Assembly (NCBI RefSeq): GCF_030733845.1
Contig: NZ_CP132311.1
Coordinates: 623,501-687,500, forward strand
Direction: 5' to 3'
DNA: 64,000 bases
Source of the DNA: Shinella zoogloeoides
GTDB lineage: Bacteria > Pseudomonadota > Alphaproteobacteria > Rhizobiales > Rhizobiaceae
Shown here: positions 52,589-61,657 of the stretch, piece by piece
How positions within the stretch are numbered: the first letter of the stretch is position 1
Layout of the letters: the number at the start of each line of letters is the position of its first letter
Made by a program: the position numbers and the translations under genes
Notes under the pieces: generated by a model
Databases searched by the model: none
What the model was told of the DNA's origin: nothing
What the model saw: the letters and a program-made list of their open reading frames with translations, nothing else

Positions 52589-53332
52589 ATGACGGCTGAC
52601 GAAACCAGTGGCGGCGAAAGCCAGGTACAGGACGAGGGCGTAGAGATCGCCGCCCTCGAGACCCAGTTCGACATCGTGCGCTACATGCGGCGCAAGTGCG
52701 AGGAATACGGTCTCAAATATTTCATCGTCTTCACCCTGCCGGGCTTCGAGGCGGAAAAGCTCTCGGCCTATTCCATCGTCAGCAACTGGCCGCAGGAAAT
52801 CCTCGCCAAGTACGACGCCATGCGCATGGTCCGGCACAGTGCCGGCATCCGCAAGCTGCGCCTGACCACGGTGCCGTTTTCCTACGACATGCGCGAATGG
52901 ATCGGCGAATCGTCCGAAGACGCGGATTTCACCGAACTGCTCGCCGTCATGACCGGTCACGGCATGCTGGTCGGCCATTTCTTCCCGGTGCACGATGCGC
53001 TCGGCAATCGCGGCGCCGTCGTCTGGGGCGGCGAGAACGGAACGCTCGGCCGTGATGAGCGGCTGATGCTACAGATGATTTCCGTGCATCTCTTCAACCG
53101 GCTGGCGGAAATCGGCTCGGCCTGGAAATCCGGCCAGGTGGTGCTCACCGAGCGCGAGATCCAGTGCCTGAGCTGGACGGCGGCGGGCAAGACCAGCCTA
53201 GAGATCGCCGAAATCCTCGGCCTTTCCGAGCATACGGTGAACCATTACCTCAACCAGGTCACCCGCAAGCTGGAGGCCGTCAACCGCACCCAGGCGGTGG
53301 TCAAGGCGATCCGTCGCGGGCTGATCGCCTGA
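52589..53332 (+). CDS. LuxR-family regulator (LuxR solo), second of a tandem pair
   Basis: A 247-residue paralog of the preceding gene, 89 bp downstream. The HTH region is closely similar (EIQCLSWTAAGKTSLEIAEI, SEHTVNHYLNQVTRKLEAVN). The ligand-binding domain has NWPQEILAKYDAM, but the usual Asp-Pro position is HSAGI, so AHL binding by the standard mode is unlikely. Tandem LuxR proteins can work as heterodimers, as VisN and VisR do in rhizobia; this pair lacks any motility genes around it. GGGG precedes the ATG at 52589. Confidence 0.88.
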   Translation: MTADETSGGESQVQDEGVEIAALETQFDIVRYMRRKCEEYGLKYFIVFTLPGFEAEKLSAYSIVSNWPQEILAKYDAMRMVRHSAGIRKLRLTTVPFSYDMREWIGESSEDADFTELLAVMTGHGMLVGHFFPVHDALGNRGAVVWGGENGTLGRDERLMLQMISVHLFNRLAEIGSAWKSGQVVLTEREIQCLSWTAAGKTSLEIAEILGLSEHTVNHYLNQVTRKLEAVNRTQAVVKAIRRGLIA

Positions 53333-53335
53333 CCC

Positions 53336-53352
53336 GGCCGCAGCGTGCGGCC
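53336..53352 (+). terminator. Hairpin after the second LuxR gene
   Basis: Perfect 7-bp stem GGCCGCA / TGCGGCC with loop GCG, right after the stop codon. No T-run; weak terminator at best. Confidence 0.45.
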
Positions 53353-53412
53353 TGAGGCATCCTGCCGCAAAGCCGGGCCTGCCCGTCGCTGGGAAAGTCG
53401 TTGGCGTCTGCC

Positions 53413-53435
53413 TTTCCGTGCACTATCTACGGAAA
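53413..53435. promoter_or_regulatory. Palindrome upstream of mrp
   Basis: TTTCCGT - nine bases - ACGGAAA, perfect in both 7-bp arms, 41 bp before the mrp start. It could be an operator or a leader hairpin. Confidence 0.4.
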
Positions 53436-53476
53436 AGGGCAGCGGGCCGATCCCGCGCAGGGTCTACGAGGATGTC

Positions 53477-54658
53477 ATGACGGATGTAAGCAAGGAACAG
53501 GTTCTGGAACGGCTGCGCACGGTGCGCGGCCCGGACATGGACGGCAACATTGTCGATCTCGGCCTCGTCTCCGACGTCTTCATCTCCGACGGCAAGGCCT
53601 ATTTCTCGATCACCGTGCCGGCCGAACGCGCCCGCGAGCTCGATCCGATGCGCGCGGCCGCCGAGCGGGTCGTCAAGGAAATTCCCGGCATCAAGGCCGC
53701 CATGGTGGCGCTGACGGCGGACAAGCGCGCCGCTTCCGGCCCCGCCGCCGCCCGCGCGCCGACCCCGCCGCCGCCCGGCCGGGGCGCCGCGCACGACCAT
53801 GCCGGCCACGGCCATGCCGCTCCCGGCCAGCCGCCGCAGCGCGCGAAATCCGGCATTCCCGGTGTCGGGGCCATCATCGCGGTCGCCTCGGGCAAGGGCG
53901 GCGTCGGCAAGTCGACCACCTCGGTCAACCTGGCGCTGGCGCTGAAGGCCAACGGGCTGCGCGTCGGCATCCTCGATGCCGATATCTACGGCCCCTCCAT
54001 GCCGCGCCTCCTGAAGATTTCCGGCCGGCCGCAGCAGATCGAGGGCCGCATCATCAAGCCGATGGAGAACTACGGCATCAAGGTCATGTCCATGGGCTTC
54101 CTCGTCGATGAGGAGGTGGCGATGATCTGGCGCGGGCCGATGATCCAGTCGGCGCTGATGCAGATGCTGCGCGAGGTCGCCTGGGGCGAGCTCGACGTGC
54201 TCGTCGTCGACATGCCGCCCGGCACGGGCGACGCCCAGCTCACCATGGCCCAGCAGGTACCGCTCGCCGGCGCCGTCATCGTCTCCACCCCGCAGGACCT
54301 TGCCCTCATCGATGCGCGCAAGGGCCTCAACATGTTCAGCAAGGTCGAGGTGCCGGTGCTCGGCATTGTCGAGAACATGAGCTATTTCATCGCGCCCGAC
54401 ACCGGCAACCGCTATGACATTTTCGGCCATGGCGGTGCGCGCAAGGAAGCCGAGCGCATCGGCGTGCCCTTCCTCGGCGAGGTGCCGCTGACCATGGACA
54501 TCCGCGAGACGTCCGACGCCGGCACGCCGGTCGTCGTCTCCAATCCGGAAGGCGCCGCCGCGAAGACCTATCGCGCGATCGCGACGCGCGTCTGGCAGGA
54601 GCTGGAGGCCGTGCAGGGCAAGGGCAACCGCGGCGCGCCGGCCATCGTCTTCGAATAG
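53477..54658 (+). CDS. mrp: Mrp/ApbC family Fe-S cluster carrier ATPase
   Basis: A 393-residue cytoplasmic P-loop ATPase. An N-terminal DUF59/MIP18 domain (about 1-95) is followed by a His/Pro/Ala-rich linker (AHDHAGHGHAAPG) and the nucleotide-binding domain with SGKGGVGKSTTSVNLALAL. In place of the CxxC that holds the bridging 4Fe-4S cluster in many Mrp/NBP35 proteins, this one has YFIAPDTGNRYDIFGHGG, without Cys. I believe rhizobial Mrp proteins often show this. Its carrier role may therefore differ. The ATG at 53477 has GAGG upstream. Confidence 0.93.
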   Translation: MTDVSKEQVLERLRTVRGPDMDGNIVDLGLVSDVFISDGKAYFSITVPAERARELDPMRAAAERVVKEIPGIKAAMVALTADKRAASGPAAARAPTPPPPGRGAAHDHAGHGHAAPGQPPQRAKSGIPGVGAIIAVASGKGGVGKSTTSVNLALALKANGLRVGILDADIYGPSMPRLLKISGRPQQIEGRIIKPMENYGIKVMSMGFLVDEEVAMIWRGPMIQSALMQMLREVAWGELDVLVVDMPPGTGDAQLTMAQQVPLAGAVIVSTPQDLALIDARKGLNMFSKVEVPVLGIVENMSYFIAPDTGNRYDIFGHGGARKEAERIGVPFLGEVPLTMDIRETSDAGTPVVVSNPEGAAAKTYRAIATRVWQELEAVQGKGNRGAPAIVFE

Positions 54659-54784
54659 GCGGACCTTTCGCCTTCTGGGGGCGCTTGAGGGCACCAGCTT
54701 GATTTTTATGTTGCGCCGCGCAATATGCGCGGCCGGCCTCTGACGGTCGACGTTCAATCACGCGCGGAAAAGCGCGAGGGGAGT

Positions 54785-55801
54785 GTGAGCGATGGTCCGT
54801 TCCGGAGCCACTCGTCGGTGATCACGGTTTTCCGTCCCAACGGCGAGGCACGCACCCTGCCGACAGAGACCGATTCTGCCGCAGCCGACGCGCTCGCCGG
54901 CGCCGTCTGGGTCGATCTCGTCGAGCCCGACCGCGACGAGGAAGCGCTGATCGAGCGCATTCTCGGCCTCGAGGTGCCGACGCGCGACGAACTCAAGGAT
55001 ATCGAGCCGTCGAGCCGCCTCTACACCGACGGCAACGCGGCCTACATGACCGCCTCGCTGATGGTGAAGGCGGAAAGCGACCTGCCGCACCTGACCGACG
55101 TCGCCTTCATCCTGACGCCCGGCAAGCTGCTCACCGTGCGCTATGACGAGCCGCGCTCCTTCGCCCTCTTCAAGAGCGCGATGCACCGCATTCCCGGCGG
55201 CTGTTCCTCGCCCACCGTGATGATCACGCGCCTGCTGGAGACCGTGGCCGACCGCACGGCGGAAATCCTCGAGATCGCCGTCTCGCGCGCCGACAAGCTC
55301 TCGATGGAGGTGTTCGGCGACAAGCGGCATCTCTCCCGCCGCCCGCCGCGCTACCTGGAAGACCGCGTCGTGCAGGTCTCCGCGCTGCACCGCCTCGTCG
55401 CCAAGACGCGCGACAGCCTCATGTCCCTGTCGCGCGTGCTGACCTTCCTGCACGGTCTCCCGGCGCTGCAATCCGACCGCGACAGCCTCGAACTCTGCCG
55501 CACGGTGACGCGTGACGTGCAGTCGCTGTCCGAACATGCCGGTTTCGTCGCCGGCAACATCACCTTCCTGCTCGATGCCTCGCTCGGGCTCATCAATCTC
55601 GAGCAGAACGCCATCATCAAGATCTTCTCGATCGCCTCCGTCGTGCTGCTGCCGCCGACGCTGATCGCATCGACCTACGGCATGAACTTCGAGTTCATGC
55701 CCGAACTGCGCATCGCCTACGCCTATCCGCTGACGCTCGTCGCGATGGTGTTGTCGGCAATCCTTCCCTTTTTCTTCTTCCGCTGGAAAGGCTGGCTCTA
55801 G
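54785..55801 (+). CDS. corA: CorA-family magnesium/divalent cation transporter
   Basis: A 338-residue protein with a large N-terminal cytoplasmic domain and two C-terminal membrane helices. The selectivity motif YGMNF lies in the loop between them ([13 protein letters not shown]), and the protein ends in a short basic tail (RWKGWL). It forms pentamers for Mg2+ (or Co2+/Ni2+) uptake. The GTG at 54785 has GAGGGGA at good spacing; a longer ATG start at 54725 is possible. kup follows 14 bp later, making a two-gene cation-uptake unit. Confidence 0.93.
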   Translation: MSDGPFRSHSSVITVFRPNGEARTLPTETDSAAADALAGAVWVDLVEPDRDEEALIERILGLEVPTRDELKDIEPSSRLYTDGNAAYMTASLMVKAESDLPHLTDVAFILTPGKLLTVRYDEPRSFALFKSAMHRIPGGCSSPTVMITRLLETVADRTAEILEIAVSRADKLSMEVFGDKRHLSRRPPRYLEDRVVQVSALHRLVAKTRDSLMSLSRVLTFLHGLPALQSDRDSLELCRTVTRDVQSLSEHAGFVAGNITFLLDASLGLINLEQNAIIKIFSIASVVLLPPTLIASTYGMNFEFMPELRIAYAYPLTLVAMVLSAILPFFFFRWKGWL

Positions 55802-55815
55802 AGCCTGATCGCCCC

Positions 55816-57717
55816 ATGCAGTCACATACCGGTAGCGCACCGCATTCCCACAGCCGGGGGCGCACGCTGTTCCTTCTCGCTCTCGGCTCCGTCGGCGTCG
55901 TCTACGGCGACATCGGCACGAGCCCGCTCTATGCCTTCCGTGAGGCGCTGCGGCCGGTTTCCGACAACGGGCTGGTGCGCGAGGAGGTGGTCGGCCTCAT
56001 CTCGCTGATGATATGGACGCTGACGATCATCGTCACCGTCAAATATGTGCTCTTCCTGCTGCGCGCCGACAACCACGGGGAGGGCGGCACGCTGTCCCTG
56101 CTGGCGCTGCTGTCCAAGACCGCCGGAAAACATGCCGCCGTGCTCTTCTTCATGGGCGCGATCGGCGCCGCGCTCTTCATCGGCGATGCCATGATCACGC
56201 CGGCGCTCTCGGTTCTCTCGGCCGTGGAAGGGCTCAAGCTGGTGACGCCGACGCTTGGCGACTATGTCGTGCCCATCTCGGTCGTCATCCTCGTCATGCT
56301 CTTCGCCGTCCAGTCGCTCGGCACGGCGGCCGTGTCGAAATTCTTCGGGCCGATCACCGCCGTCTGGTTCATGGTCATGGGGCTCGGCGGCATCAGCCAC
56401 ATCAGCGACGACCTCGGCATCCTGGCGGCCTTCAATCCCTATTACGCCGTGCTCTTCATGGCGACCGAGGGCTATGTCGGCCTCGTCGTGCTCGGCGCGG
56501 TCTTCCTCACGGTCACCGGCGCGGAAGCGCTCTATGCGGATCTCGGCCATTTCGGCCGCCGGCCGATCCAGTGGGCCTGGTTCTGTCTGGTGTTTCCGGC
56601 GCTCACGCTCAACTATCTCGGCCAGGGCGCGCTGGTGCTCGCCCATCCCGAAACGATCGCCAATCCGTTCTTCCTGATGTTCCCGAAATGGGCGCTGCTG
56701 CCCGTCGTCATCCTGGCGACGGCGGCGACCATCATCGCCAGCCAGGCGGTGATAACAGGCGCCTTCTCGCTGACGCGCCAGGCGATCCATCTCGGCTTCC
56801 TGCCGCGTATGGAGATATTCCACACTTCGGAGACCCAGACTGGCCAGATCTACCTGCCGGGCGTCAACACCGTGCTGCTCTTCGGCGTCATGGCCCTCGT
56901 CTTCATCTTCGGCTCGTCAGAAGCGCTGGCGACGGCCTACGGCATCTCGGTCACCGGCGCGATGGTGGTGACGACGGTGCTCGCCTTCGAGTTCCTGCGC
57001 GCGCGCTGGCGCTGGACGCCACTCGCCGCCGCTGCCGTGCTGCTGCCGCTCTTCCTGCTCGAGCTCACCTTCCTCGGCGCAAACCTCCTCAAGGTGCATG
57101 ACGGCGGCTATGTGCCGGTCATGATCGCCGCCGCCGTCGTCGTTCTGATGTGGACCTGGACGCGCGGCACCCGCATCCTGCACGAAAAGACGCGCCGCAT
57201 CGAAGTGCCGCTGCCGGCCTTCGTCAAATCGGTGGAAAAGCAGAGCGCCCATGCGCCGGTGCAGGTCACCGGCACCGCGATCTTCCTGACCAGCGATCCG
57301 GATTTTGCGCCCGCCGCGCTGCTGCACAACATCAAGCACAACCACGTTTTGCACGAGCAGAACTTCATCCTGACCGTCAAGACCGCCAACACGCCACGCG
57401 TCATTCCGGCCGAGCGCTTCTCTGTGGAAAGGATCTCCGACCGGTTCTCGCGCATCGAGATGCGCTTCGGCTTCATGGAGACGCAGAACGTCTCCCACGG
57501 CCTCGGCCTGATGCGCAAGGCGGGCCACAAGTTCGACATCATGTCGACCTCGTTCTATCTCGGCCGGCGCAAGCTGGTGCCCGATGCGCAGTCCGGCATG
57601 CCCATGTGGCAGGACCGGCTGTTCATCGCCCTCGCCAACCTCGCCACCGACCCTTCCGACTACTTCCGCCTGCCGACCAACCGCGTGGTCGAACTCGGCT
57701 CGCATGTCGTGATCTGA
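55816..57717 (+). CDS. kup: Potassium uptake protein Kup
   Basis: A 633-residue K+:H+ symporter with about 12 membrane helices. The diagnostic [19 protein letters not shown] lies at the first helix, and [14 protein letters not shown] and [18 protein letters not shown] follow. The C-terminal cytoplasmic domain (from about residue 450) includes [10 protein letters not shown]. It takes up K+ at low external concentration or low pH. It follows corA after 14 bp. Confidence 0.96.
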   Translation: MQSHTGSAPHSHSRGRTLFLLALGSVGVVYGDIGTSPLYAFREALRPVSDNGLVREEVVGLISLMIWTLTIIVTVKYVLFLLRADNHGEGGTLSLLALLSKTAGKHAAVLFFMGAIGAALFIGDAMITPALSVLSAVEGLKLVTPTLGDYVVPISVVILVMLFAVQSLGTAAVSKFFGPITAVWFMVMGLGGISHISDDLGILAAFNPYYAVLFMATEGYVGLVVLGAVFLTVTGAEALYADLGHFGRRPIQWAWFCLVFPALTLNYLGQGALVLAHPETIANPFFLMFPKWALLPVVILATAATIIASQAVITGAFSLTRQAIHLGFLPRMEIFHTSETQTGQIYLPGVNTVLLFGVMALVFIFGSSEALATAYGISVTGAMVVTTVLAFEFLRARWRWTPLAAAAVLLPLFLLELTFLGANLLKVHDGGYVPVMIAAAVVVLMWTWTRGTRILHEKTRRIEVPLPAFVKSVEKQSAHAPVQVTGTAIFLTSDPDFAPAALLHNIKHNHVLHEQNFILTVKTANTPRVIPAERFSVERISDRFSRIEMRFGFMETQNVSHGLGLMRKAGHKFDIMSTSFYLGRRKLVPDAQSGMPMWQDRLFIALANLATDPSDYFRLPTNRVVELGSHVVI

Positions 57718-57729
57718 CGAAAACGTGAA

Positions 57730-57749
57730 GGGGAGGCGACGGCCTCCCC
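57730..57749 (+). terminator. Hairpin after kup
   Basis: GGGGAGG / CCTCCCC stem with loop CGACGG, 12 bp after the kup stop. No T-run follows. Confidence 0.55.
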
Positions 57750-57764
57750 CCATCGCGTTCATGA

Positions 57765-57791
57765 GCATTAACCAACCATCAAGGTTAATGC
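57765..57791. promoter_or_regulatory. Perfect inverted repeat upstream of the cell wall hydrolase gene
   Basis: GCATTAACC - nine bases - GGTTAATGC. Both arms match exactly. The TTAACC half-sites recall CtrA boxes, but the spacing does not fit TTAA-N7-TTAA. It is a candidate operator for the gene at 57936. Confidence 0.45.
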
Positions 57792-57935
57792 TTCATTTTA
57801 CCCTCACAGCGAGCCGCCTTGGGCCCGTGCTTCGGCGCGGCAGGCTCCCATACGAACATTATCCGGGCAGGAAGACATGCCGGTCACAAGGCCGGCGGTG
57901 GGGCCTGCGCGCGCATCAGGGTGCGGAGTAGTCAG

Positions 57936-59126
57936 TTGCGTAAGCGTAGCATTCGTCTTGCAGATGCCAGCCGCGTCATCGCGTATCTGAAGCGGGAATG
58001 GAAAATCCCTCTCGCCGTCGGCCTCGGTCTTGCGGCGGTCTTCCCCACACAATCGGCCCATACGGACCTTGCCACCTATCTCGCGGGCCTCAACCGCAAG
58101 GGCGGCAACCAGGCCATGGTGCTGACCCGCTCGCCGGCCGGCTCCGTGCACGAGGTGGAGATCGAGTTCGCCGACGCGATGATCACCGGCGGCGTCGAGA
58201 GCGGGGCAGGGGTGGAACTGCCGGGTGGCGTGAAGGCCGCGCTGCGCAGCGAGCACAAGGGCAAGGGCGAGATCCCCGACGAGGACCGCGTCAACCGCCG
58301 CGACAAGAAGGGCCGCATCGTCGCCGTGATGCCCGTCCTGCCGCCGAAGGGCTTTGCCGCCGGCTCGATCCTGGAGCGCACCTCCTCGCTGCTCTCGCCG
58401 ATCTTCGACACCGGCGAGAGCATGGCCTTCGCCAAGCCGAAGATCCAGGGCAAGGAAATCGAGATCGCGACGGCCTTCTACAAGAAGAAGCCGGTCCACA
58501 CGAACCGTGGACTCTCGCCGATGATCGCGAGCCTCGTCACCAACGACAGGGCCGACGTGCTGGCAACCGCCTATGCGCGCGTCGAGCCGGACTATGCGCG
58601 GGAATCGCCCTTCGATTCGATCCTGAAGCCGAAGGCGGAGCTCGGCCGCTTCATCCCCGAGATTTCCCCTGAAGACCACGCCTGGGCGGCGACCGCGTTG
58701 CCGGCCGGCGTCTTCAGCGCCAAGGAGCAGAAATGCCTTGCCGAAGGCATCTATTTCGAGGCGCGCGGCGAGGAGGTGAAGGGACAGGCCGCCGTGGCGC
58801 AGGTCATTCTCAACCGCGTGCGCAACCCCACCTATCCCAAGACGATCTGCGGCGTCGTCTACCAGAACGAAAACTGGCGCAACCGCTGCCAGTTCTCCTT
58901 CGCCTGCGACCGCATTCCCGACCTGATCCTCTCGCCCTGGCACTGGAAGACCGCCAAGGAGATCGCCATGGCGGTCACTGCCGGCAAGATCTGGTTCGAC
59001 GATGTCGGCTCGTCCACCCATTACCACGCGACCTACGTGAAGCCGCCATGGGGCCGGACGATGAAGCGGGTGGCCAAGATCGGCAAGCACATCTTCTACC
59101 GCACCTATGGCGGCGGCTGGAGCTGA
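57936..59126 (+). CDS. SleB-type cell wall hydrolase
   Basis: A 396-residue envelope protein. After a basic start it has one hydrophobic segment (IPLAVGLGLAAVFPTQ) that could be a membrane anchor or signal. A long middle region without known motif is followed by a Hydrolase_2/SleB domain (about 265-390): KCLAEGIYFEARGEEVKGQAAVAQVILNRVRN and STHYHATYV, here shown by short parts EGIYFEARGEEVKGQ and STHYHATYV. The Glu in YFEARGE is the likely catalytic acid for cutting peptidoglycan glycan strands. I choose the TTG at 57936 because GGAG lies seven bases upstream; GTG 57921 and TTG 57819 are alternatives. Confidence 0.85.
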   Translation: MRKRSIRLADASRVIAYLKREWKIPLAVGLGLAAVFPTQSAHTDLATYLAGLNRKGGNQAMVLTRSPAGSVHEVEIEFADAMITGGVESGAGVELPGGVKAALRSEHKGKGEIPDEDRVNRRDKKGRIVAVMPVLPPKGFAAGSILERTSSLLSPIFDTGESMAFAKPKIQGKEIEIATAFYKKKPVHTNRGLSPMIASLVTNDRADVLATAYARVEPDYARESPFDSILKPKAELGRFIPEISPEDHAWAATALPAGVFSAKEQKCLAEGIYFEARGEEVKGQAAVAQVILNRVRNPTYPKTICGVVYQNENWRNRCQFSFACDRIPDLILSPWHWKTAKEIAMAVTAGKIWFDDVGSSTHYHATYVKPPWGRTMKRVAKIGKHIFYRTYGGGWS

Positions 59127-59273
59127 CGGCATCCGTCCCGGGTCCCGGGCGTGGTGAGTCCGTGCCACACTCCGCGCGATTCCCGGGGCAGAGAGTCGCG
59201 CCTCGCACGCGTTTATCCATAATCTATTGATTTTGTTCAATATAATTGCCGCTGCGCAAAGCTTCGCCACGCC

Positions 59274-59302
59274 TTGACTATGCGGGCACCTAAAACTATG
59301 TT
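59274..59302 (+). promoter_or_regulatory. Promoter of the F0 ATP synthase operon
   Basis: TTGACT (59274-59279) and TATGTT (59297-59302) with a 17-bp spacer, giving a leader of about 90 nt before atpI. It is the best promoter match in this gap. Confidence 0.65.
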
Positions 59303-59401
59303 GCGGCCGACTTCGAGAGGGGTCGGATATGGCTTGAACCCTAGCCTTTAATATGTCCGCAATGGGGCGAAAGCTCCGGCGGAAACAACGAGGAGGGCGC
59401 C

Positions 59402-59797
59402 ATGACCGACGATCAAAAGGGAAGTCTGGAAGACCGGCTGAAGCGCCTTGACGCGGAACTCGCGGAACGGCGCAAGGAGGACGGGACGGAAGCGGCCGCC
59501 GAGGCGCGGGCATCCGAAAGCCGGAAGGGCTATGCGGTTGCCATGAAGCTCTCGAGCGAGTTCGTCGCCGCCGTCATCGTCGGGGCGCTTCTGGGCTATC
59601 TTTTGGACCATTTTGCGGGTACAGGGCCTTGGGGAATGATCATTTTCCTGCTTCTTGGCTTCGGTGCCGGCGTTCTGAACGTCATGCGCGCGGCTGGCAT
59701 GGTGGCATCGCCCCATCCGGTCGACAGGCTGGCCGGGCGGGATCCCGCCAAGGCTGGCGGCGGACGCGAAGAGACCGAAACGAGGGACGACGCCTGA
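59402..59797 (+). CDS. atpI: ATP synthase protein I (AtpI)
   Basis: A 131-residue small membrane protein. A charged N-terminal part (EDRLKRLDAELAERRKE) precedes two membrane helices: KLSSEFVAAVIVGALLGYLLD and WGMIIFLLLGFGAGVLNVMR, cited by their cores. It helps assemble the c-ring and may move Mg2+. It is the first gene of the F0 operon atpI-atpB-atpE-b'-b, as in other Alphaproteobacteria where F1 genes are elsewhere. Confidence 0.93.
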   Translation: MTDDQKGSLEDRLKRLDAELAERRKEDGTEAAAEARASESRKGYAVAMKLSSEFVAAVIVGALLGYLLDHFAGTGPWGMIIFLLLGFGAGVLNVMRAAGMVASPHPVDRLAGRDPAKAGGGREETETRDDA

Positions 59798-59858
59798 CGG
59801 CCCGTCCCGATTAATGGGTAACTTCCGCCGTAAGGCGGGCAAGCGAGAGAGATAAGCG

Positions 59859-60611
59859 GTGTCCAACGATCCGACCCATCAGTTCCTGGTCAACAAGATT
59901 GTTCCGATCGAAATCGGCGGCATCGATTTCTCGTTCACCAATGCCTCGCTGTTCATGGTCGCCACCGTCGCGGCCGCCGCGGGCTTCCTCTACTTCACCA
60001 CCGGCCAGCGCGGTCTCGTTCCGAGCCGCATGCAGTCCGTGTCGGAAATGTCCTACGAGTTCATCGCCTCGATGCTGAGGGAAGGGGCGGGCAGCCACGG
60101 GATGAAGTTCTTCCCGCTCGTCTTCTCGCTCTTCATGTTCGTCCTGACGGCGAACCTGCTCGGCATGGTGCCGTACTTCTTCACCGTCACCAGCCAGATC
60201 ATCGTCACCTTTGCCCTTGCCCTTCTGGTCATCGGCACGGTCGTCTTCTACGGCTTCTACAAGCACGGTTTCGGCTTCCTGAAGCTCTTCGTGCCGTCGG
60301 GCGTTCCCGGCGCGCTGCTCCCGCTGGTTGTCTCGATCGAGGTCATCTCGTTCCTCTCGCGCCCGATCAGCCTCTCGATCCGTCTTTTCGCCAACATGCT
60401 GGCGGGTCACATCACGCTGAAGGTCTTCGCCGGCTTCGTCACCTCGCTCGGCGCGCTCGGCGCCGTCGGTGTAGCCGGCTCGATCCTGCCCCTCCTCATG
60501 ACGGTCGCCCTGACCGGTCTCGAATTCCTCGTGTCGTTCCTGCAGGCCTATGTCTTCGCAGTTCTGACATGCATGTACCTCAACGATGCCGTGCATCCGG
60601 GTGGTCACTAG
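59859..60611 (+). CDS. atpB: F0F1 ATP synthase subunit a
   Basis: A 250-residue integral membrane subunit forming the proton half-channels. The essential Arg is in the segment [14 protein letters not shown], the family signature, and five to six membrane helices are evident. It works against the c-ring. The start is GTG at 59859 after a GAGAGA sequence. It is followed by atpE after 66 bp. Confidence 0.97.
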   Translation: MSNDPTHQFLVNKIVPIEIGGIDFSFTNASLFMVATVAAAAGFLYFTTGQRGLVPSRMQSVSEMSYEFIASMLREGAGSHGMKFFPLVFSLFMFVLTANLLGMVPYFFTVTSQIIVTFALALLVIGTVVFYGFYKHGFGFLKLFVPSGVPGALLPLVVSIEVISFLSRPISLSIRLFANMLAGHITLKVFAGFVTSLGALGAVGVAGSILPLLMTVALTGLEFLVSFLQAYVFAVLTCMYLNDAVHPGGH

Positions 60612-60677
60612 GAAACAGTCGTCGGCGCCTTTCCCGGCGTCGCTCCAAGCCGCAACAACCCATTCAAGGAGTTTCAC

Positions 60678-60905
60678 ATGGAAGCGGAAGCAGCAAAGTT
60701 CATCGGCGCAGGTCTTGCCACGTTCGGTCTCGCCGGCACGGCTCTCGGCCTCGGCAACATCTTCGGCAACTACCTGGCCGGCGCTCTGCGCAACCCGTCT
60801 GCTGCCGACAGCCAGTTCGGCCGTCTCGTATTCGGCTTCGCCGTTACGGAAGCTCTGGGCATCTTCTCGCTGCTCATCGCTCTCCTTCTCCTCTTCGCCG
60901 TCTGA
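60678..60905 (+). CDS. atpE: F0F1 ATP synthase subunit c
   Basis: A 75-residue two-helix proteolipid that forms the rotor ring. The first helix is Gly/Ala-rich ([17 protein letters not shown]), the polar loop is ALRNPSAAD, and the proton-carrying Glu58 lies in [16 protein letters not shown] sits upstream of the ATG. A strong 12-bp hairpin follows at 60921-60947, which may protect the atpE mRNA end or partly stop transcription, so that this multi-copy subunit is made in excess. Confidence 0.97.
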   Translation: MEAEAAKFIGAGLATFGLAGTALGLGNIFGNYLAGALRNPSAADSQFGRLVFGFAVTEALGIFSLLIALLLLFAV

Positions 60906-60920
60906 TATCGGCCGAGGACT

Positions 60921-60947
60921 GGACCATGGCCCTTCGGGCCGTGGTCC
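60921..60947 (+). terminator. Intercistronic hairpin after atpE
   Basis: GGACCATGGCCC / GGGCCGTGGTCC, a 12-bp stem with one G-T wobble and loop TTC. No T-run follows. It is more likely an mRNA-stabilising or partial-stop element within the operon than a full terminator. Confidence 0.7.
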
Positions 60948-60993
60948 ATCGTACGCTTAGTACATTCTTTGTGAGTGCCCCCTGGAGGTGAGC

Positions 60994-61647
60994 ATGTCCG
61001 TGACCTTGGCATCGGCCGAGTCCACCCCTTTCGAAATCGCCCAGGCGGAAACCCCTGCGACGACGCATGAGACCCCTGCGGACACGCATGCGGCTCAGCC
61101 GGCAGGCGAGGTGCACACCGAAACCGGTGTCGCCCATGGCGAAGAAGCAGGTTCCGGCGTCTTCCCGCCGTTCGACCAGACCACGTTCGCATCGCAGCTC
61201 CTGTGGCTGGCGATTACCTTCGGTCTTTTCTACCTTCTCATGTCGAAGGTCGTCATTCCGCGCATCGGCAGCATCCTCGAGACGCGCCACGACCGCATCG
61301 CGCAGGATCTCGACGAGGCATCGCGCCTGAAGGCGGAAGCCGACGCCGCGATCGCTTCCTACGAGCAGGACCTGGCCACTGCCCGCGCCAAGGGCAACGC
61401 GATCGCCGCGGCCGCCCGTGACGAAGCCAAGGCCAAGGCCGACGCCGAGCGCGCCAAGATCGAAGCCTCGCTGCAGGACAAGATCGCCGGTGCCGAAACG
61501 CGCATCGCCGAAATCAAGGCCAAGGCGCTTGCCGATGTCGGCACGATCGCCGAGGAAACCACGGCAGCCGTGGTCGAGCAGCTGATCGGCGCCAAGGCCA
61601 CCAAGGCCGAGATCGCTTCGGCCGTCAAAACGTCCGCAGGCGAATAA
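60994..61647 (+). CDS. atpG: F0F1 ATP synthase subunit b' (second b-type stalk subunit)
   Basis: A 217-residue stalk subunit. An unusual N-terminal extension of about 55 residues, rich in Thr, His, Ala and Glu ([18 protein letters not shown]), comes before the membrane helix [22 protein letters not shown] long Ala/Lys/Glu coiled coil completes it and would reach F1. Alphaproteobacteria use a b/b' heterodimer, and this is the b' gene, followed 10 bp later by b. GGAGG lies five bases before the ATG at 60994. The symbol varies (atpF2, atpG). Confidence 0.92.
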   Translation: MSVTLASAESTPFEIAQAETPATTHETPADTHAAQPAGEVHTETGVAHGEEAGSGVFPPFDQTTFASQLLWLAITFGLFYLLMSKVVIPRIGSILETRHDRIAQDLDEASRLKAEADAAIASYEQDLATARAKGNAIAAAARDEAKAKADAERAKIEASLQDKIAGAETRIAEIKAKALADVGTIAEETTAAVVEQLIGAKATKAEIASAVKTSAGE

Positions 61648-61657
61648 GGAGCGAACC

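Noticed and set aside
51772..53332. VisN/VisR motility regulators
   Set aside because: Tandem layout and size are similar, but no flagellar or chemotaxis genes are near and similarity cannot be tested here; left as unnamed LuxR solos.
57765..57791. A CtrA binding site
   Set aside because: The TTAA half-sites are 13 bp apart and inverted, not TTAA-N7-TTAA.
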